NCBI RefSeq assembly: GCF_003429085.1
Contig: NZ_QVTC01000033.1
Coordinates: 16,816-80,815 of the forward strand
Reading direction: 5' to 3'
Source of the DNA: Bacillus sp. V59.32b
GTDB lineage: Bacteria; Bacillota; Bacilli; Bacillales; DSM-1321
DNA length: 64,000 nucleotides
Shown: positions 25,546-34,501 of the stretch, in pieces
How the letters are laid out: every line of letters begins with the position of its first letter
Numbering within the stretch: position 1 is the stretch's first letter
Notes under the pieces: generated by a model
The model's database searches: none
Told to the model about the DNA's origin: nothing
The model's input: only the letters and a program-made list of their open reading frames with translations
Program-made: the position numbers and the translations under genes

Positions 25546-28500
25546 TTAATAATTATCTTCATTTATCATGAAAGAATAACTCTGCGATCCATTTGTATAG
25601 ACGATTTTATAATGTAAATTTGAAGTTAATGGTTTAGTGTCCGAGATGTGATTTAAGCCATCAGCAAGTGGGAATACCTTGCTTTCAATAGCAGTACCGT
25701 CATTCAACAAATCCAGTCCGTTGTCGTAAACCAATAATTTCGCTTCGCCATCTCCAAGTAGGGTCGCATCCACTTCTAATCTTTTATTAACGGAATCTTC
25801 AATAAATCTAATTTCTTGAGTTAACCAGTTTGGTTTAATATCTTTAACCAATTTCCCATCTGAAGTCGCTGTCTGTCCAAATGCATTGACGGCCGTTATA
25901 CGGTAAACGAGAAAGTCATTAGCTGGGTCAATCACTAAGCCACGGTCCAGCTTGAAACTTTGTATGCCAGCTTCAAGCTGTTCGTTTGTGACAAGATTGG
26001 CTAGTTGTGCACCGTTTTGATCAAGGATATCGACCGTCACTTTAGCTGGATTCGATAATTTATAGAAAACCTCACTTAGGATTTGTTCCTCGGGATAATA
26101 AGGCACCGAAGTGGGATTCGTGATTCCAACAGTTAAAGCTACGTTCATCGTCCCGGCAAGAATGGTTTCTGAATTATACGGATCGCTTACTTTGACTTGA
26201 TACGTATAGGCCCCATCTTCAACAGGCTGATCACTATTATCTAGCCCATTCCATGTAAACGAGAAGGTGCCGGCAGGCTTTGCTGTACGCGGCATAATCG
26301 TTTTAACCAGCTCAGAACCTTTATAAATATTAATTTCAACGTTGCCCGCTTTTAATAGAGTGTAGCTAATGTTCGCAGGATTTTCAGATCGAACAGCTGC
26401 CGAATTAGGCCCTGCAATCCTCGGTTTGATCAAATCCTCGATTTTAAAGATACTGCTCTTGAAAGATTTCTTATTCCCAAGGCTATCGCGAACCTCCACA
26501 AGGAAGGAATAATTGCCTTCTTTAGAATAGCTGTTGATGCTCGTTTTACCATCCCAATATACTGTGTGGGTGCCGGCATTATACGCTTTATTGGATATTA
26601 CTTGTTTAACAGCCTTGCCTTGGTAATCCAATACCGTAACAGTGAGGTAGCTTTTTTCTGTTAGGTTAATCCTTGCAGCTGATTTATTGTTTCCATCCAG
26701 TTTGTATGTCTGACTAGTATTTGAAATGGATCCATTTGTGGTCGTATCGATCGTTACTTTATACGACTTCGTTTTGCCTTTAACCTTTTTGGAATCGATC
26801 ACATTGAGTTTAAGATAATAAATCCCATCTTTTACTCTATATCCTTTTGAATCCTTCCCATTCCAATCTACATAACGTTTCCCGCCACTAAGGCTTTTGT
26901 TGCTCCAGACTGTCCGGACCAGCTTACCTCTTGCGTCATAAACAGCAGCTGAGACCTTTGCGCTTTTATTAAGATGGAATGATGTGGACAGGTTTGCTTT
27001 GACTGCCGGTGAATAAGCAGTGGATGACGATGAAAAAGCCACATCAGGTTTGATCTTTTCTGTTACTTTAATGCTGGAAGTCCGATAAACCGTCCCTTTA
27101 GGGTGGGAAACCTTTGCGACAATTTTATAGGTTCCGCTTCCGGCATAAGCCCCGTTATCGAGCTTTCCATTCCATGAAGCGGACACTTTGCCGCCTGTCC
27201 ATACCTTATTTGTGATCAGCTTTCTTACAACCGTTCCTTTAGAGTTCTGAACATATAGAGAAACGGTTTTTCCCTTTGGAGCTGTAAATGAAATCGATGC
27301 CTTATTCTTTCCGTTTTCAACTAGCGCCTTGGATGAGCTGACAGAGGACATCGGCGCCGGAGTTTTACTTAATGCCCTATAAGCATCCACACGGCCATAC
27401 CCGTAAAAGTGATCCCATTTTTTCTTACCTAAATCGACAGATGAACTCTTAAGTATTCCTGTTACCTGTGAAGGCGATAAATATGGGTTTTTAGATAAAA
27501 TCAACGCGGTGACACCGGCTACTACAGGCGAAGCCATCGATGTTCCGTCATAAGAGTCATAACGACTTCTTGAGACGGTAGAGTAGATATCCTCTCCAGG
27601 AGCAGAAAAATCGATATACTTTCCATAGTTTGAGAACCAAGTGATCTTATCATATTTTGTCGTTGCACTTATACCTAATACATGGTCATTGGCAGCAGGA
27701 TAGGCTTTATAATTTGTATCGTCATTTCCCGCTGCGGCTATAACGACAATACCTTTTGACGCTGCATAACTTATAGCAGAGTCTATTACGGATGAGTAAT
27801 AATAGCTGCCCAAACTTAAATTGATAATATCGGCTCCGGAATCTGCGGCGTATGTGATTCCGTCTGCAATAATGAAACTGTCTGCAAAATCACCTTCAAA
27901 AACGTTTACGGGCATGATTTTTACATTGGGGGAAATGCCGGATATACCTGTTTTGTTTATGGTCGCGGCGATGATCCCCGCTACATGGGTACCATGGTCA
28001 TCAACAGGATAAGTAGTTCCACCTGTCACCGCATTGTATGGTTTGACAATTTTCCCTGTTAAATCCGGGTGATTTGTCTGCACCCCTCCATCCACAACGG
28101 CAACCGTAACGTGAGCTGCCCCCTTTGAAATATCCCATGCTTTGGGCATGTTCAATTTCTTCAGATACCATTGCTTGGAATATTTAGGATCCTTAGGCTT
28201 GTATTGGGATTCAATTTCATAATTCGGTTCTACATATTCGACCTGTTTATTTTTCAAAAATTTATCAGCCAACAATTGAAGATCCGTTCCTTTAGGAACA
28301 GAAACGAGATGATAATTTCCGACTTTTTGACTATCAACTTTTTTAACATGAAATCCTTTAAGGATTGCTTCTTTTTCAAGATTAGTAGCATCATTGCGGA
28401 ATTTAATAACAAGCTCCCGGCTATCAAACTCTTTTTCTTCTTCAAAAAGGGCTTCCGTATCATGTTTCGGGATGTCAGGCTCAATTTTAACATCTTGACC

Positions 28501-28572
28501 TTCTGCTTTAACGGCAGAACCAAATATAAATAGGAAACTGAAAACAATCACTATAGAATAAAATCTTTTCAT
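25546..28572 (-). CDS. Large secreted subtilisin-family protease with FlgD-type Ig repeats
   Basis: A 1008-residue exported S8 protease. Signal peptide at residues 1-23; an inhibitor-like propeptide with a fervidolysin-type region at about 50-120; the catalytic domain at about 135-410 with D161 (VAVVDGG), H193 (HGTHVAG), oxyanion N283 (AAGND) and S345 (GTSMASP). The remaining 600 residues are repeated immunoglobulin-like modules of the FlgD type, recognisable from WNGK/WDGK and GTYKI/GIYYLK turns (WNGKLDNGAYAGSGTYKI, WNGKDSKGYRVKDGIYYL). Such tails bind polymers or the surface. The role is probably extracellular protein degradation or processing of wall proteins. It stands alone, divergent from the glucosaminidase gene. 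Confidence 0.9.
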   Translation of the reverse strand: MKRFYSIVIVFSFLFIFGSAVKAEGQDVKIEPDIPKHDTEALFEEEKEFDSRELVIKFRNDATNLEKEAILKGFHVKKVDSQKVGNYHLVSVPKGTDLQLLADKFLKNKQVEYVEPNYEIESQYKPKDPKYSKQWYLKKLNMPKAWDISKGAAHVTVAVVDGGVQTNHPDLTGKIVKPYNAVTGGTTYPVDDHGTHVAGIIAATINKTGISGISPNVKIMPVNVFEGDFADSFIIADGITYAADSGADIINLSLGSYYYSSVIDSAISYAASKGIVVIAAAGNDDTNYKAYPAANDHVLGISATTKYDKITWFSNYGKYIDFSAPGEDIYSTVSRSRYDSYDGTSMASPVVAGVTALILSKNPYLSPSQVTGILKSSSVDLGKKKWDHFYGYGRVDAYRALSKTPAPMSSVSSSKALVENGKNKASISFTAPKGKTVSLYVQNSKGTVVRKLITNKVWTGGKVSASWNGKLDNGAYAGSGTYKIVAKVSHPKGTVYRTSSIKVTEKIKPDVAFSSSSTAYSPAVKANLSTSFHLNKSAKVSAAVYDARGKLVRTVWSNKSLSGGKRYVDWNGKDSKGYRVKDGIYYLKLNVIDSKKVKGKTKSYKVTIDTTTNGSISNTSQTYKLDGNNKSAARINLTEKSYLTVTVLDYQGKAVKQVISNKAYNAGTHTVYWDGKTSINSYSKEGNYSFLVEVRDSLGNKKSFKSSIFKIEDLIKPRIAGPNSAAVRSENPANISYTLLKAGNVEINIYKGSELVKTIMPRTAKPAGTFSFTWNGLDNSDQPVEDGAYTYQVKVSDPYNSETILAGTMNVALTVGITNPTSVPYYPEEQILSEVFYKLSNPAKVTVDILDQNGAQLANLVTNEQLEAGIQSFKLDRGLVIDPANDFLVYRITAVNAFGQTATSDGKLVKDIKPNWLTQEIRFIEDSVNKRLEVDATLLGDGEAKLLVYDNGLDLLNDGTAIESKVFPLADGLNHISDTKPLTSNLHYKIVYTNGSQSYSFMINEDNY

Positions 28573-28674
28573 CGATTATCACCTGATTTTTTAAGATTAG
28601 TTATAGAATATATCGGTATTTTTAGCAAAAATTTAATAGTTATATTACTCATTGTAACTTTATCACAACAAAAT

Positions 28675-28691
28675 TGTAACATTACTGTAAT
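28675..28691 (+). promoter_or_regulatory. WalR-type box between the subtilase and glucosaminidase genes
   Basis: TGTAAC-ATTAC-TGTAAT on the plus strand matches TGTWAH-N5-TGTWAH exactly, about 120 nt before the glucosaminidase start and about 105 nt from the divergent subtilase start. Confidence 0.65.
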
Positions 28692-28811
28692 AAAATATAT
28701 CTTTTTTAGACCGATAAATAACGGTAAGGCACCATGTGTTATGTAAATAAATGATTATTAAAAAATTACTATTATCTACTTATAAATAGGACTTTAAAAG
28801 GAAGTGTATGC

Positions 28812-30848
28812 ATGAAAAATGCAGGAAAAATTCTCATTCTCTCTGTAAGTTTAGCTATAGGAAGTGCTGCTGTTTTATCACCCGTAGGAACAAGTCAGGT
28901 TGAGGCCAGCAGTACAGTCAAGTTCAGCAAAAAATCCTATATATCTACTACAAATGTAAATATACGAAGCGGTCCAAGCACTAAATATAGTAAAGTGATC
29001 ACTGTTCCAAAAGGGAAGACGGTAACATCAGGTGAAAAAAGAGGAAGTTGGTATAAAGTTTCTTATACGTATACATCCAAAGGAAAGAAAGTATCGAAAA
29101 CAGGCTGGGTAAGTGGATCTTATATAAGAACCGCTAGTACTAGTACCGTTAAATTCGCTAAAACTTCTTATCAGACGACATCGGGATTAACGATGCGGAC
29201 TGGTGCATCATCAAAAAACAAGAAAGTCATAACGATTCCAAAAGGGAAGAGTGTCACATCAGCGGAAAAAAAGGGGAACTGGTATAAAGTCTCCTATACC
29301 TATTCATCTAAAGGGAAAAACGTCACGAAAACTGGCTGGGTAGATCGTGGTCTGAAAGAATATTATCGATATTCAACGACAAAAGGAACAAATTATTATA
29401 CAAAAAAGCAAAGTAATTTGCATTCAACACCAGACACAAAGAAAAAGGAAGTCTACAAGATTCCGATAAATTATAAACTTACTTCAACGCAAAAAGTAAT
29501 TAATAGCATTGGGCAAACCTGGTACCGAGCTTCTTATAAAGGAAAGAACTACTATATTTATGCCGGTTCAGTGAGCACGAAACCGACCATTACCGAAACA
29601 GCTATTGCGGCGAAAACACATCTAATCAAAGCGAAAGTAAGCCTAAGAAAAACAGCTGATTCATCTTCTTCAGTCGTTGGTGAGGTTCCAAGCGGAAAAA
29701 TTCTTTATCCAACTCATAAAGTATCAAACGGGTGGTATAAGTTATCATACGGAGGAAAAACAGGTTATATAGCTGGTTCATCCTTACAAGAGGTAAGAAC
29801 AGGCGACCCGCTTTCCAGCAGGTCAGGCTATCAATTCATTGATTTACGCAAAAAATCAACTGTAACAGCAACGCAGATAAATAACTATATTGCTAGTTAT
29901 GTAAAGTCTACCGGTAAAACCAGTATATTGACCGGAAAGGGACAAGTGATCATCAATGCTGGAAATAAGTACGGGGTTAACGCTCTTTACTTAGCTGCAC
30001 ACGCCATTCACGAAAGTGCTTACGGAACGTCGCAGATTTCACTAGGAAAAAACAACTTATTTGGATTTAAAGCATACGATTCAAGCCCGTACATTTCGGC
30101 AGCCCGCTTTTCGAGCGTGGATAAAAACATCGAATATATAGCACAAGAAATGAAAACAACCTACCTCAATCCAAGTAACTGGAGACATAAAGGGGCATAC
30201 CTTGGCTTTAGTACAAAAAGTATGAGTAATGCACGAATTGATACAAGAAGTGAAGGGATGAACTTTTATTACGCAAGTGACCCGTATTGGGGTAAAGGAA
30301 TAGCGGCACATATGGGAAGAATAATGTCTTATAATAGCTCGCACTATACAAATGTTAGCCCTAATACGACGATCCCAGCAGTTCCGAGCCTTCCATCGGG
30401 GAGTGACGTATTTCCTGTTGATATACAAGCGGTTGCCAATAAAGAAATGAAGCTTACTAATTCAAGGGGAAGCACAGCAATCACAAAGTCTATCCAAAAA
30501 GGAACAAAATTCACCTTGCTTGAAAAAACAAATGACTTTTGGGTGAAGATAAATGTTGGCGGGATGATATATTGGACAAAAAGTATAGATTTCGTTTTTT
30601 ATAAACAATATATGTCTGTGAAAAACTTGGGACGTTCCATTTCAACTAGTAAATTAAGTGTAAGGCAATCAGCCAATACTTCTTCTACAGTAGTTGGGAC
30701 CTTATATTTAAACAATTATGTACATCTGATTTTGAAGAAGGATGGTACACTAACCATGGATAGCACAAAGACTTGGTATCAAGTTAAGCTATCCGATGGG
30801 AAGATTGGTTGGGTAAGTTCGAAGTATATTGTGAGAGAACTACAATAA
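28812..30848 (+). CDS. SH3b-repeat N-acetylglucosaminidase (GH73, LytD-like)
   Basis: A 678-residue exported autolysin. The signal peptide ends near VEASS (residue about 33). SH3b domains follow at about 40-100 and 112-175 (the first two nearly duplicates, VNIRSGPSTKYSKVITVPKGKTV and LTMRTGASSKNKKVITIPKGKSV), with two more at about 185-330. A GH73 glucosaminidase domain lies at about 375-515, with the catalytic glutamate in AIHESAYGTSQ and NNLFGFKAYDSS. Two more SH3b-like modules end the protein (LSVRQSANTSSTVVG). It hydrolyses GlcNAc-MurNAc linkages. RBS AAAGGAAGTG precedes the ATG. A WalR-type box and a terminator flank it. Confidence 0.9.
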   Translation: MKNAGKILILSVSLAIGSAAVLSPVGTSQVEASSTVKFSKKSYISTTNVNIRSGPSTKYSKVITVPKGKTVTSGEKRGSWYKVSYTYTSKGKKVSKTGWVSGSYIRTASTSTVKFAKTSYQTTSGLTMRTGASSKNKKVITIPKGKSVTSAEKKGNWYKVSYTYSSKGKNVTKTGWVDRGLKEYYRYSTTKGTNYYTKKQSNLHSTPDTKKKEVYKIPINYKLTSTQKVINSIGQTWYRASYKGKNYYIYAGSVSTKPTITETAIAAKTHLIKAKVSLRKTADSSSSVVGEVPSGKILYPTHKVSNGWYKLSYGGKTGYIAGSSLQEVRTGDPLSSRSGYQFIDLRKKSTVTATQINNYIASYVKSTGKTSILTGKGQVIINAGNKYGVNALYLAAHAIHESAYGTSQISLGKNNLFGFKAYDSSPYISAARFSSVDKNIEYIAQEMKTTYLNPSNWRHKGAYLGFSTKSMSNARIDTRSEGMNFYYASDPYWGKGIAAHMGRIMSYNSSHYTNVSPNTTIPAVPSLPSGSDVFPVDIQAVANKEMKLTNSRGSTAITKSIQKGTKFTLLEKTNDFWVKINVGGMIYWTKSIDFVFYKQYMSVKNLGRSISTSKLSVRQSANTSSTVVGTLYLNNYVHLILKKDGTLTMDSTKTWYQVKLSDGKIGWVSSKYIVRELQ

Positions 30849-30850
30849 GA

Positions 30851-30891
30851 AAAAAAGCTGAGACAAGCATTGGCTTGTTTCAGCTTTTTTG
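30851..30891 (+). terminator. Terminator after the glucosaminidase gene
   Basis: AAAAAAGCTGAGACAAGC / GCTTGTTTCAGCTTTTTT stem, nearly perfect, with a short loop. Confidence 0.85.
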
Positions 30892-30924
30892 ATATTCATT
30901 TCTTTGGCGGAAGGAATTTCTTAA

Positions 30925-31440
30925 ATCAATTTCACTTGGTTCTGATGGGCTTTGTGGATCTGCCTGAAAAATCGTCCCAGGCAGCTTGTAGCTGCGCGTC
31001 TGTCGAGTTTGGCTCGTTTAAACGCCATTCCGCAAGTACTGAAAGAAGAAAACGAATCTTTAAAATCCCAAATTGAAGATTTAAAAGCGCGAGATGCAGT
31101 AATTCAAGAGGACCAGTTTTTCATCATGGAAACACTGTAAACCTTAGGAGTTTGAAAGGAGATTCTGGAATAGCTGAAACACTACGACAACGCAATGGTT
31201 AGAGGGTTTGCCTGGTCGATATATATTGATAAAAGAGAACATTTGCTACGGTTGATGAAGGCTATCACCAAGAGGTCAAAGGATATTCGCCAGCTAAATT
31301 TCACAAAAGAACAAATAGACAACGCACTCGAAAACGGTTTTATACGCAACGGATTATGAGGATACTATTAAGATTAAATATCCAGAGGGTATTCCGACAA
31401 CCGAAAAGCCAACAGAGGAAACACCTGCCTAGTAGGTGTA
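30925..31440 (+). pseudogene. Decayed phage-like small genes (tail-associated type)
   Basis: Protein-like text is spread over changing frames. LVLMGFVDLPEKSSQ appears first, then ARLNAIPQVLKEENESLKSQ with EDLKARDAVIQEDQFFIMETL ending at 31140. Later comes LNFTKEQIDNALENGFI and, one frame over, DYEDTIKIKYPEGIPTT and EKPTEETPA ending at about 31432. The last part resembles the short XkdX-like or structural proteins found near phage tail genes (a TKEQIDNA...GFI-type motif). At least two frame changes and an internal stop separate the pieces. No intact phage gene is nearby, so I treat this as a remnant. The family assignment is tentative. Confidence 0.45.
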
Positions 31441-31618
31441 TTTTTTATGTCTTAATGTAGGAGGGGGTAGATCCACTAAGGTTAGACGTTTTTTCTTTGA
31501 AAGAAAGTGAAATTTATATATATTTTATAGTAAAAATGAAGTATTTTTTTGTCGAATATAGTAGAATAATATTTGTTCTGGAAATTTATTCATAAACAAC
31601 CATGTTCGGAGGTTCATA

Positions 31619-32701
31619 ATGCAAAGGGATTATTCGCTCGATTTATTAAAAGGTTTAGCTTGTCTGCTAATGATATTCGCACACAACACAACTGGTACTG
31701 CTAAGTATGATTGGTGGGGTATTTATTTCCTTGGTGGGTTTGCCCCAATTTTATTTTATGCTGTAAGTGGCGTGGTTTTAACTTTCCAAATAAAGAAAAA
31801 AAGTAGGAAAGTCCTCATTTTGTATTATTCTGCTTTATTCTTATTGGGTTTTTCCTACAATGGAATTGCAATGGGGAGATGGGGTAGTGAAGTGTTTTGG
31901 GGGGCGGAAATTTTACAGGTATTAGGCTTATCAAGTATAGTTTTGGTTGTTTTATCGAAATGGGTCAACATTGAAAAAGTAAGCATCCTTTTCCCATTAC
32001 CATTTATAATACATTTGCTTGGATATTATATTCCGGATTTTCCATTTAAAGAATTTTTATTTAGACCTGGACAATTTCCTTTGTTTCCCTGGTTGGCATT
32101 TTTTATGCTCGGTATTTATTGTTTTTATTCAATGCGACCTAAATTTAATCAGATAGCTATGCTGATTATGCTAGGTTTTCAAGTAGCATTGATTCTTAAT
32201 ACAGGTATTACTTTCGATAATAAGTGGGACATGAGTCCAGGGTATTTTATTGTGGGGGTCACATTTTTCTATTTCTCATTTTTAGTAATCAGATCTATAG
32301 AAAAGTATAAATTCCCTTTTAGGAATGAATTTATTTTCTTAGGGCAAAACTCTTTATTGTTTCTCTTTGTCCATATATTTATCGGACACCAACTTTTTAT
32401 GCATATAACTAAACAACCGATTATCGTATGGGTAGTGAGTTTAATTCTTACGTTTGTTGTAATGAAAGCTTTAATCTGGTTAGACAGTCAGGTAAAGATT
32501 GATGATTCTATTTATCCGTTTTTCTGGTATGGATTGATTTGTTTATTGCTTTCTATACCATATCTTCCACCTAATTATGGATATTACTGTTCTTATATAG
32601 TAGGATGTTTGTTATCACTGCGTTATAGTAAATTAAACTTAATTTTCACTTTACCGAATTTACGATTTAGAAGAATAAGGGAACAAAAACTATCTAGATG
32701 A
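31619..32701 (+). CDS. Membrane acyltransferase of DUF1624/acyltransferase-3 type
   Basis: A 360-residue integral membrane protein with about ten hydrophobic segments. The N-terminus (YSLDLLKGLACLLMIFAHNT) carries the conserved histidine of acyltransferase-3 and heparan-alpha-glucosaminide N-acetyltransferase families, followed by GGFAPILFYAVSGVVL. Such enzymes move acetyl groups across the membrane onto exported sugars, so O-acetylation of a wall polymer is the most likely role. RBS CGGAGGTT precedes the ATG at 31619. It is the first intact gene of an AT-rich variable stretch, followed by a terminator. The acceptor is unknown. Confidence 0.72.
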   Translation: MQRDYSLDLLKGLACLLMIFAHNTTGTAKYDWWGIYFLGGFAPILFYAVSGVVLTFQIKKKSRKVLILYYSALFLLGFSYNGIAMGRWGSEVFWGAEILQVLGLSSIVLVVLSKWVNIEKVSILFPLPFIIHLLGYYIPDFPFKEFLFRPGQFPLFPWLAFFMLGIYCFYSMRPKFNQIAMLIMLGFQVALILNTGITFDNKWDMSPGYFIVGVTFFYFSFLVIRSIEKYKFPFRNEFIFLGQNSLLFLFVHIFIGHQLFMHITKQPIIVWVVSLILTFVVMKALIWLDSQVKIDDSIYPFFWYGLICLLLSIPYLPPNYGYYCSYIVGCLLSLRYSKLNLIFTLPNLRFRRIREQKLSR

Positions 32702-32725
32702 AATAAGTAAAAACATTTCTTGATT

Positions 32726-32755
32726 ATACACCCCTTCGAAGTGGTGTATTTTTTT
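32726..32755 (+). terminator. Terminator after the membrane acyltransferase gene
   Basis: ATACACC / GGTGTAT stem with extra inner pairing (CTTCGAAG) and a T7 run. Confidence 0.75.
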
Positions 32756-32936
32756 GAACAGCAGAAGGTATCCTTGACGACGAATAACCACAACGCTTCG
32801 ATCATCATGAACTAAAGAAAACGATAATTAATCCTGAAACAATGGAAAAATAAAAATAATAGGCATTTAGAGAAGACTATATTTGGGATAAAATTAATTA
32901 AAAGCATCGTTTCGGCAAATAGTCACGTCTATAAAT

Positions 32937-33328
32937 GTCAACACAAATATGTACACTTTCGCTTGCGTAAGGATGTACAAAGTCACTCGTTTTCTTTCGC
33001 TAAATGATTCTTTAAACGATAAGAATCTCCTACTATCGTAACGACGGTTGCGTGATGTAATATGCGATCTAAAATCGCATTGGCCAGCTTTGGCTCTTGA
33101 AAGACTTCATCCCATGCTTTGAAATTTACGTTTGTTGTAAAGATCGTACTACGCTTTTCATAACGCATATCAATGAGCTGGAAAAAGAGCTTCGCATCTT
33201 CTGGATCAATTGGTAAATATCCAATCTCGTCGATGATTAATAGCTTATATTTTGTATAATGCTTCAGTCGGCTCTCTAAGCGATTTTCAAGCCGTGCTCT
33301 CTTCAAATTTTGAATCAAATCGTTGTTT
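32937..33328 (-). mobile_element. IS21-family fragment (3' end of istB)
   Basis: Only the distal part of an IS21-type element remains: the C-terminal half of the istB helper gene plus a short tail with ATGTCAACACAAATATGTACAC near 32935, which looks like an IS21 terminal region. The upstream part of istB and all of istA are missing, cut near 33328 where a foreign acyltransferase fragment begins. Exact ends cannot be fixed without a full-length relative. Confidence 0.7.
32983..33318 (-). pseudogene. istB: Truncated IstB-like ATP-binding protein
   Basis: The 111-residue C-terminal portion of IstB. The Walker B region is intact (KLLIIDEIGYLPIDPEDAKLFF) and is followed by the sensor region STIFTTNVNFKAWDEVF and ILDRILHHATVVTIVGDSYRLK, standard for IS21 helper ATPases. 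The Walker A part is missing because the frame is cut at about 33328. The fragment cannot support transposition. Confidence 0.85.
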
Positions 33329-33329
33329 A

Positions 33330-33768
33330 GTTATGTTATTCATTAGTTTAAATATAAATCTGTATAATAAAATGTTTTTTTGTTTCTTAGGTTATCAAGA
33401 ATTTGAAATACCAACATATGTAGCAACTAACTTATTCCATTATGCTGTTGGTTTTTTAGGGACTTATCTCATACTAAATACAATAGGAGGTAAGGAAGGA
33501 ATACTGAAACAATGGGGAGATAATTCTTTGTCAATTTATTTATTCCACTACGGACTTATTTATTTATTTATTAAGTAATAATTCTGAGTGGCTGAATAAT
33601 ATCTCACCTGATTTACGTCTCGCTACTGAAATAGCAATTTCACTCATTCTTACTTCATTTTTAGGTTCCATTTGGTTTAATAAATATGTAAGAAATCTGA
33701 TTTTCCCTTTAAATACATTAATTATGATTTGTAGATTAATTCCTAATAATAACAAAAAATTAAATTAG
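33330..33768 (+). pseudogene. C-terminal remnant of an acyltransferase-3 family protein, frameshifted
   Basis: From the IS21 junction the plus strand reads LVMLFISLNINLYNKMFF, then FEIPTYVATNLFHYAVGFLG and WGDNSLSIYLFHYGLIYLFIK, ending in TAA at 33576-33578. Skipping one T at 33576 restores NNSEWLNNISPDLRLATEIA, continuing with ISLILTSFLGSIWF to a TAG at 33768. The pattern (SLSIYLFHYGLIYLF, last membrane helices) is the end of an O-acetyltransferase of the acyltransferase-3 family. The 5' part is not on the other side of the IS fragment, so it was deleted. This gene is dead by truncation plus a +1 shift. Confidence 0.7.
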
Positions 33769-34501
33769 GCTCAGCCGTTGTTGGAGGAGAAGGGCTATAA
33801 ATTGGTACATCTGTTATCGAATCAAGCTTTGTGTATTCAATATCATCCTCTCTTTGAATATGACTTATTTTATTGGCATAACAATGCTCCATAACTGCTT
33901 CAAGCATTCCATTACTCTAATATGTAATATTAATCTAAAGCGCATAATCCAGTACAATCCCGTACGATAGTTTCGATGTCTCAAATGCCTCATCAGTAAA
34001 AATATGTTTTTCAACAGCTCTCTTCATCCCTAAAATCGCTTATAATTTAGACGCCTGTCTATGGAATTATGATGGACGTCACTTTTCATTTGCTCTTTCA
34101 GTTATCCATTGAAATCATCCCTCTTGAAATTCTATATAAAGCACTAGTGTTTGTTAAACAATATTCTTAGTAATTTATTAGAATAGTGGAAAAGCATAAT
34201 TTAAAACAATCATTTTTATGGTTAGCTATCACTGTGATGAATTTATAAGATCTAAGGGTTTAAGAGCTAAGAGTGAATACAAGTCTTGCCTATTGTAGTA
34301 TAAATAATTATACTGTTATAAGGTATTAGAATGAAATTAGGATTATGATATAGTTATAGGATCAACGGTATATTTTTAAGTCGGAGAAAATGTTATTATA
34401 ACAGACTTATTGTTTTTTAGGTTAGTTTAGACCGTTGAATGAAAGATTAAATTATACTGCAACATCGAAATAATATAATTCAAGAAAAGGGGCAAGTTTT
34501 A
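33769..34501. other. 733-bp AT-rich region with decayed reverse-strand coding traces
   Basis: On the minus strand, from about 34040 down to 33770, protein-like text is visible: an ATG reading KRAVEKHIFTDEAFETSKLS to a stop, then, after a break, MLEAVMEHCYANKISHIQRE, DDIEYTKLDSITDVPIYS and PSPPTTAE. The pieces are in the same orientation but interrupted by stops, so this is either a pseudogene or chance. From about 34100 to 34480 I see nothing but AT-rich DNA. AAAAGGGG before 34502 is the RBS of the next gene. Confidence 0.35.

Noticed and set aside
28171..28533. Phe/Ile-rich ORF opposite the subtilase propeptide
   Set aside because: Antisense shadow of a Lys-rich region, without start signal.
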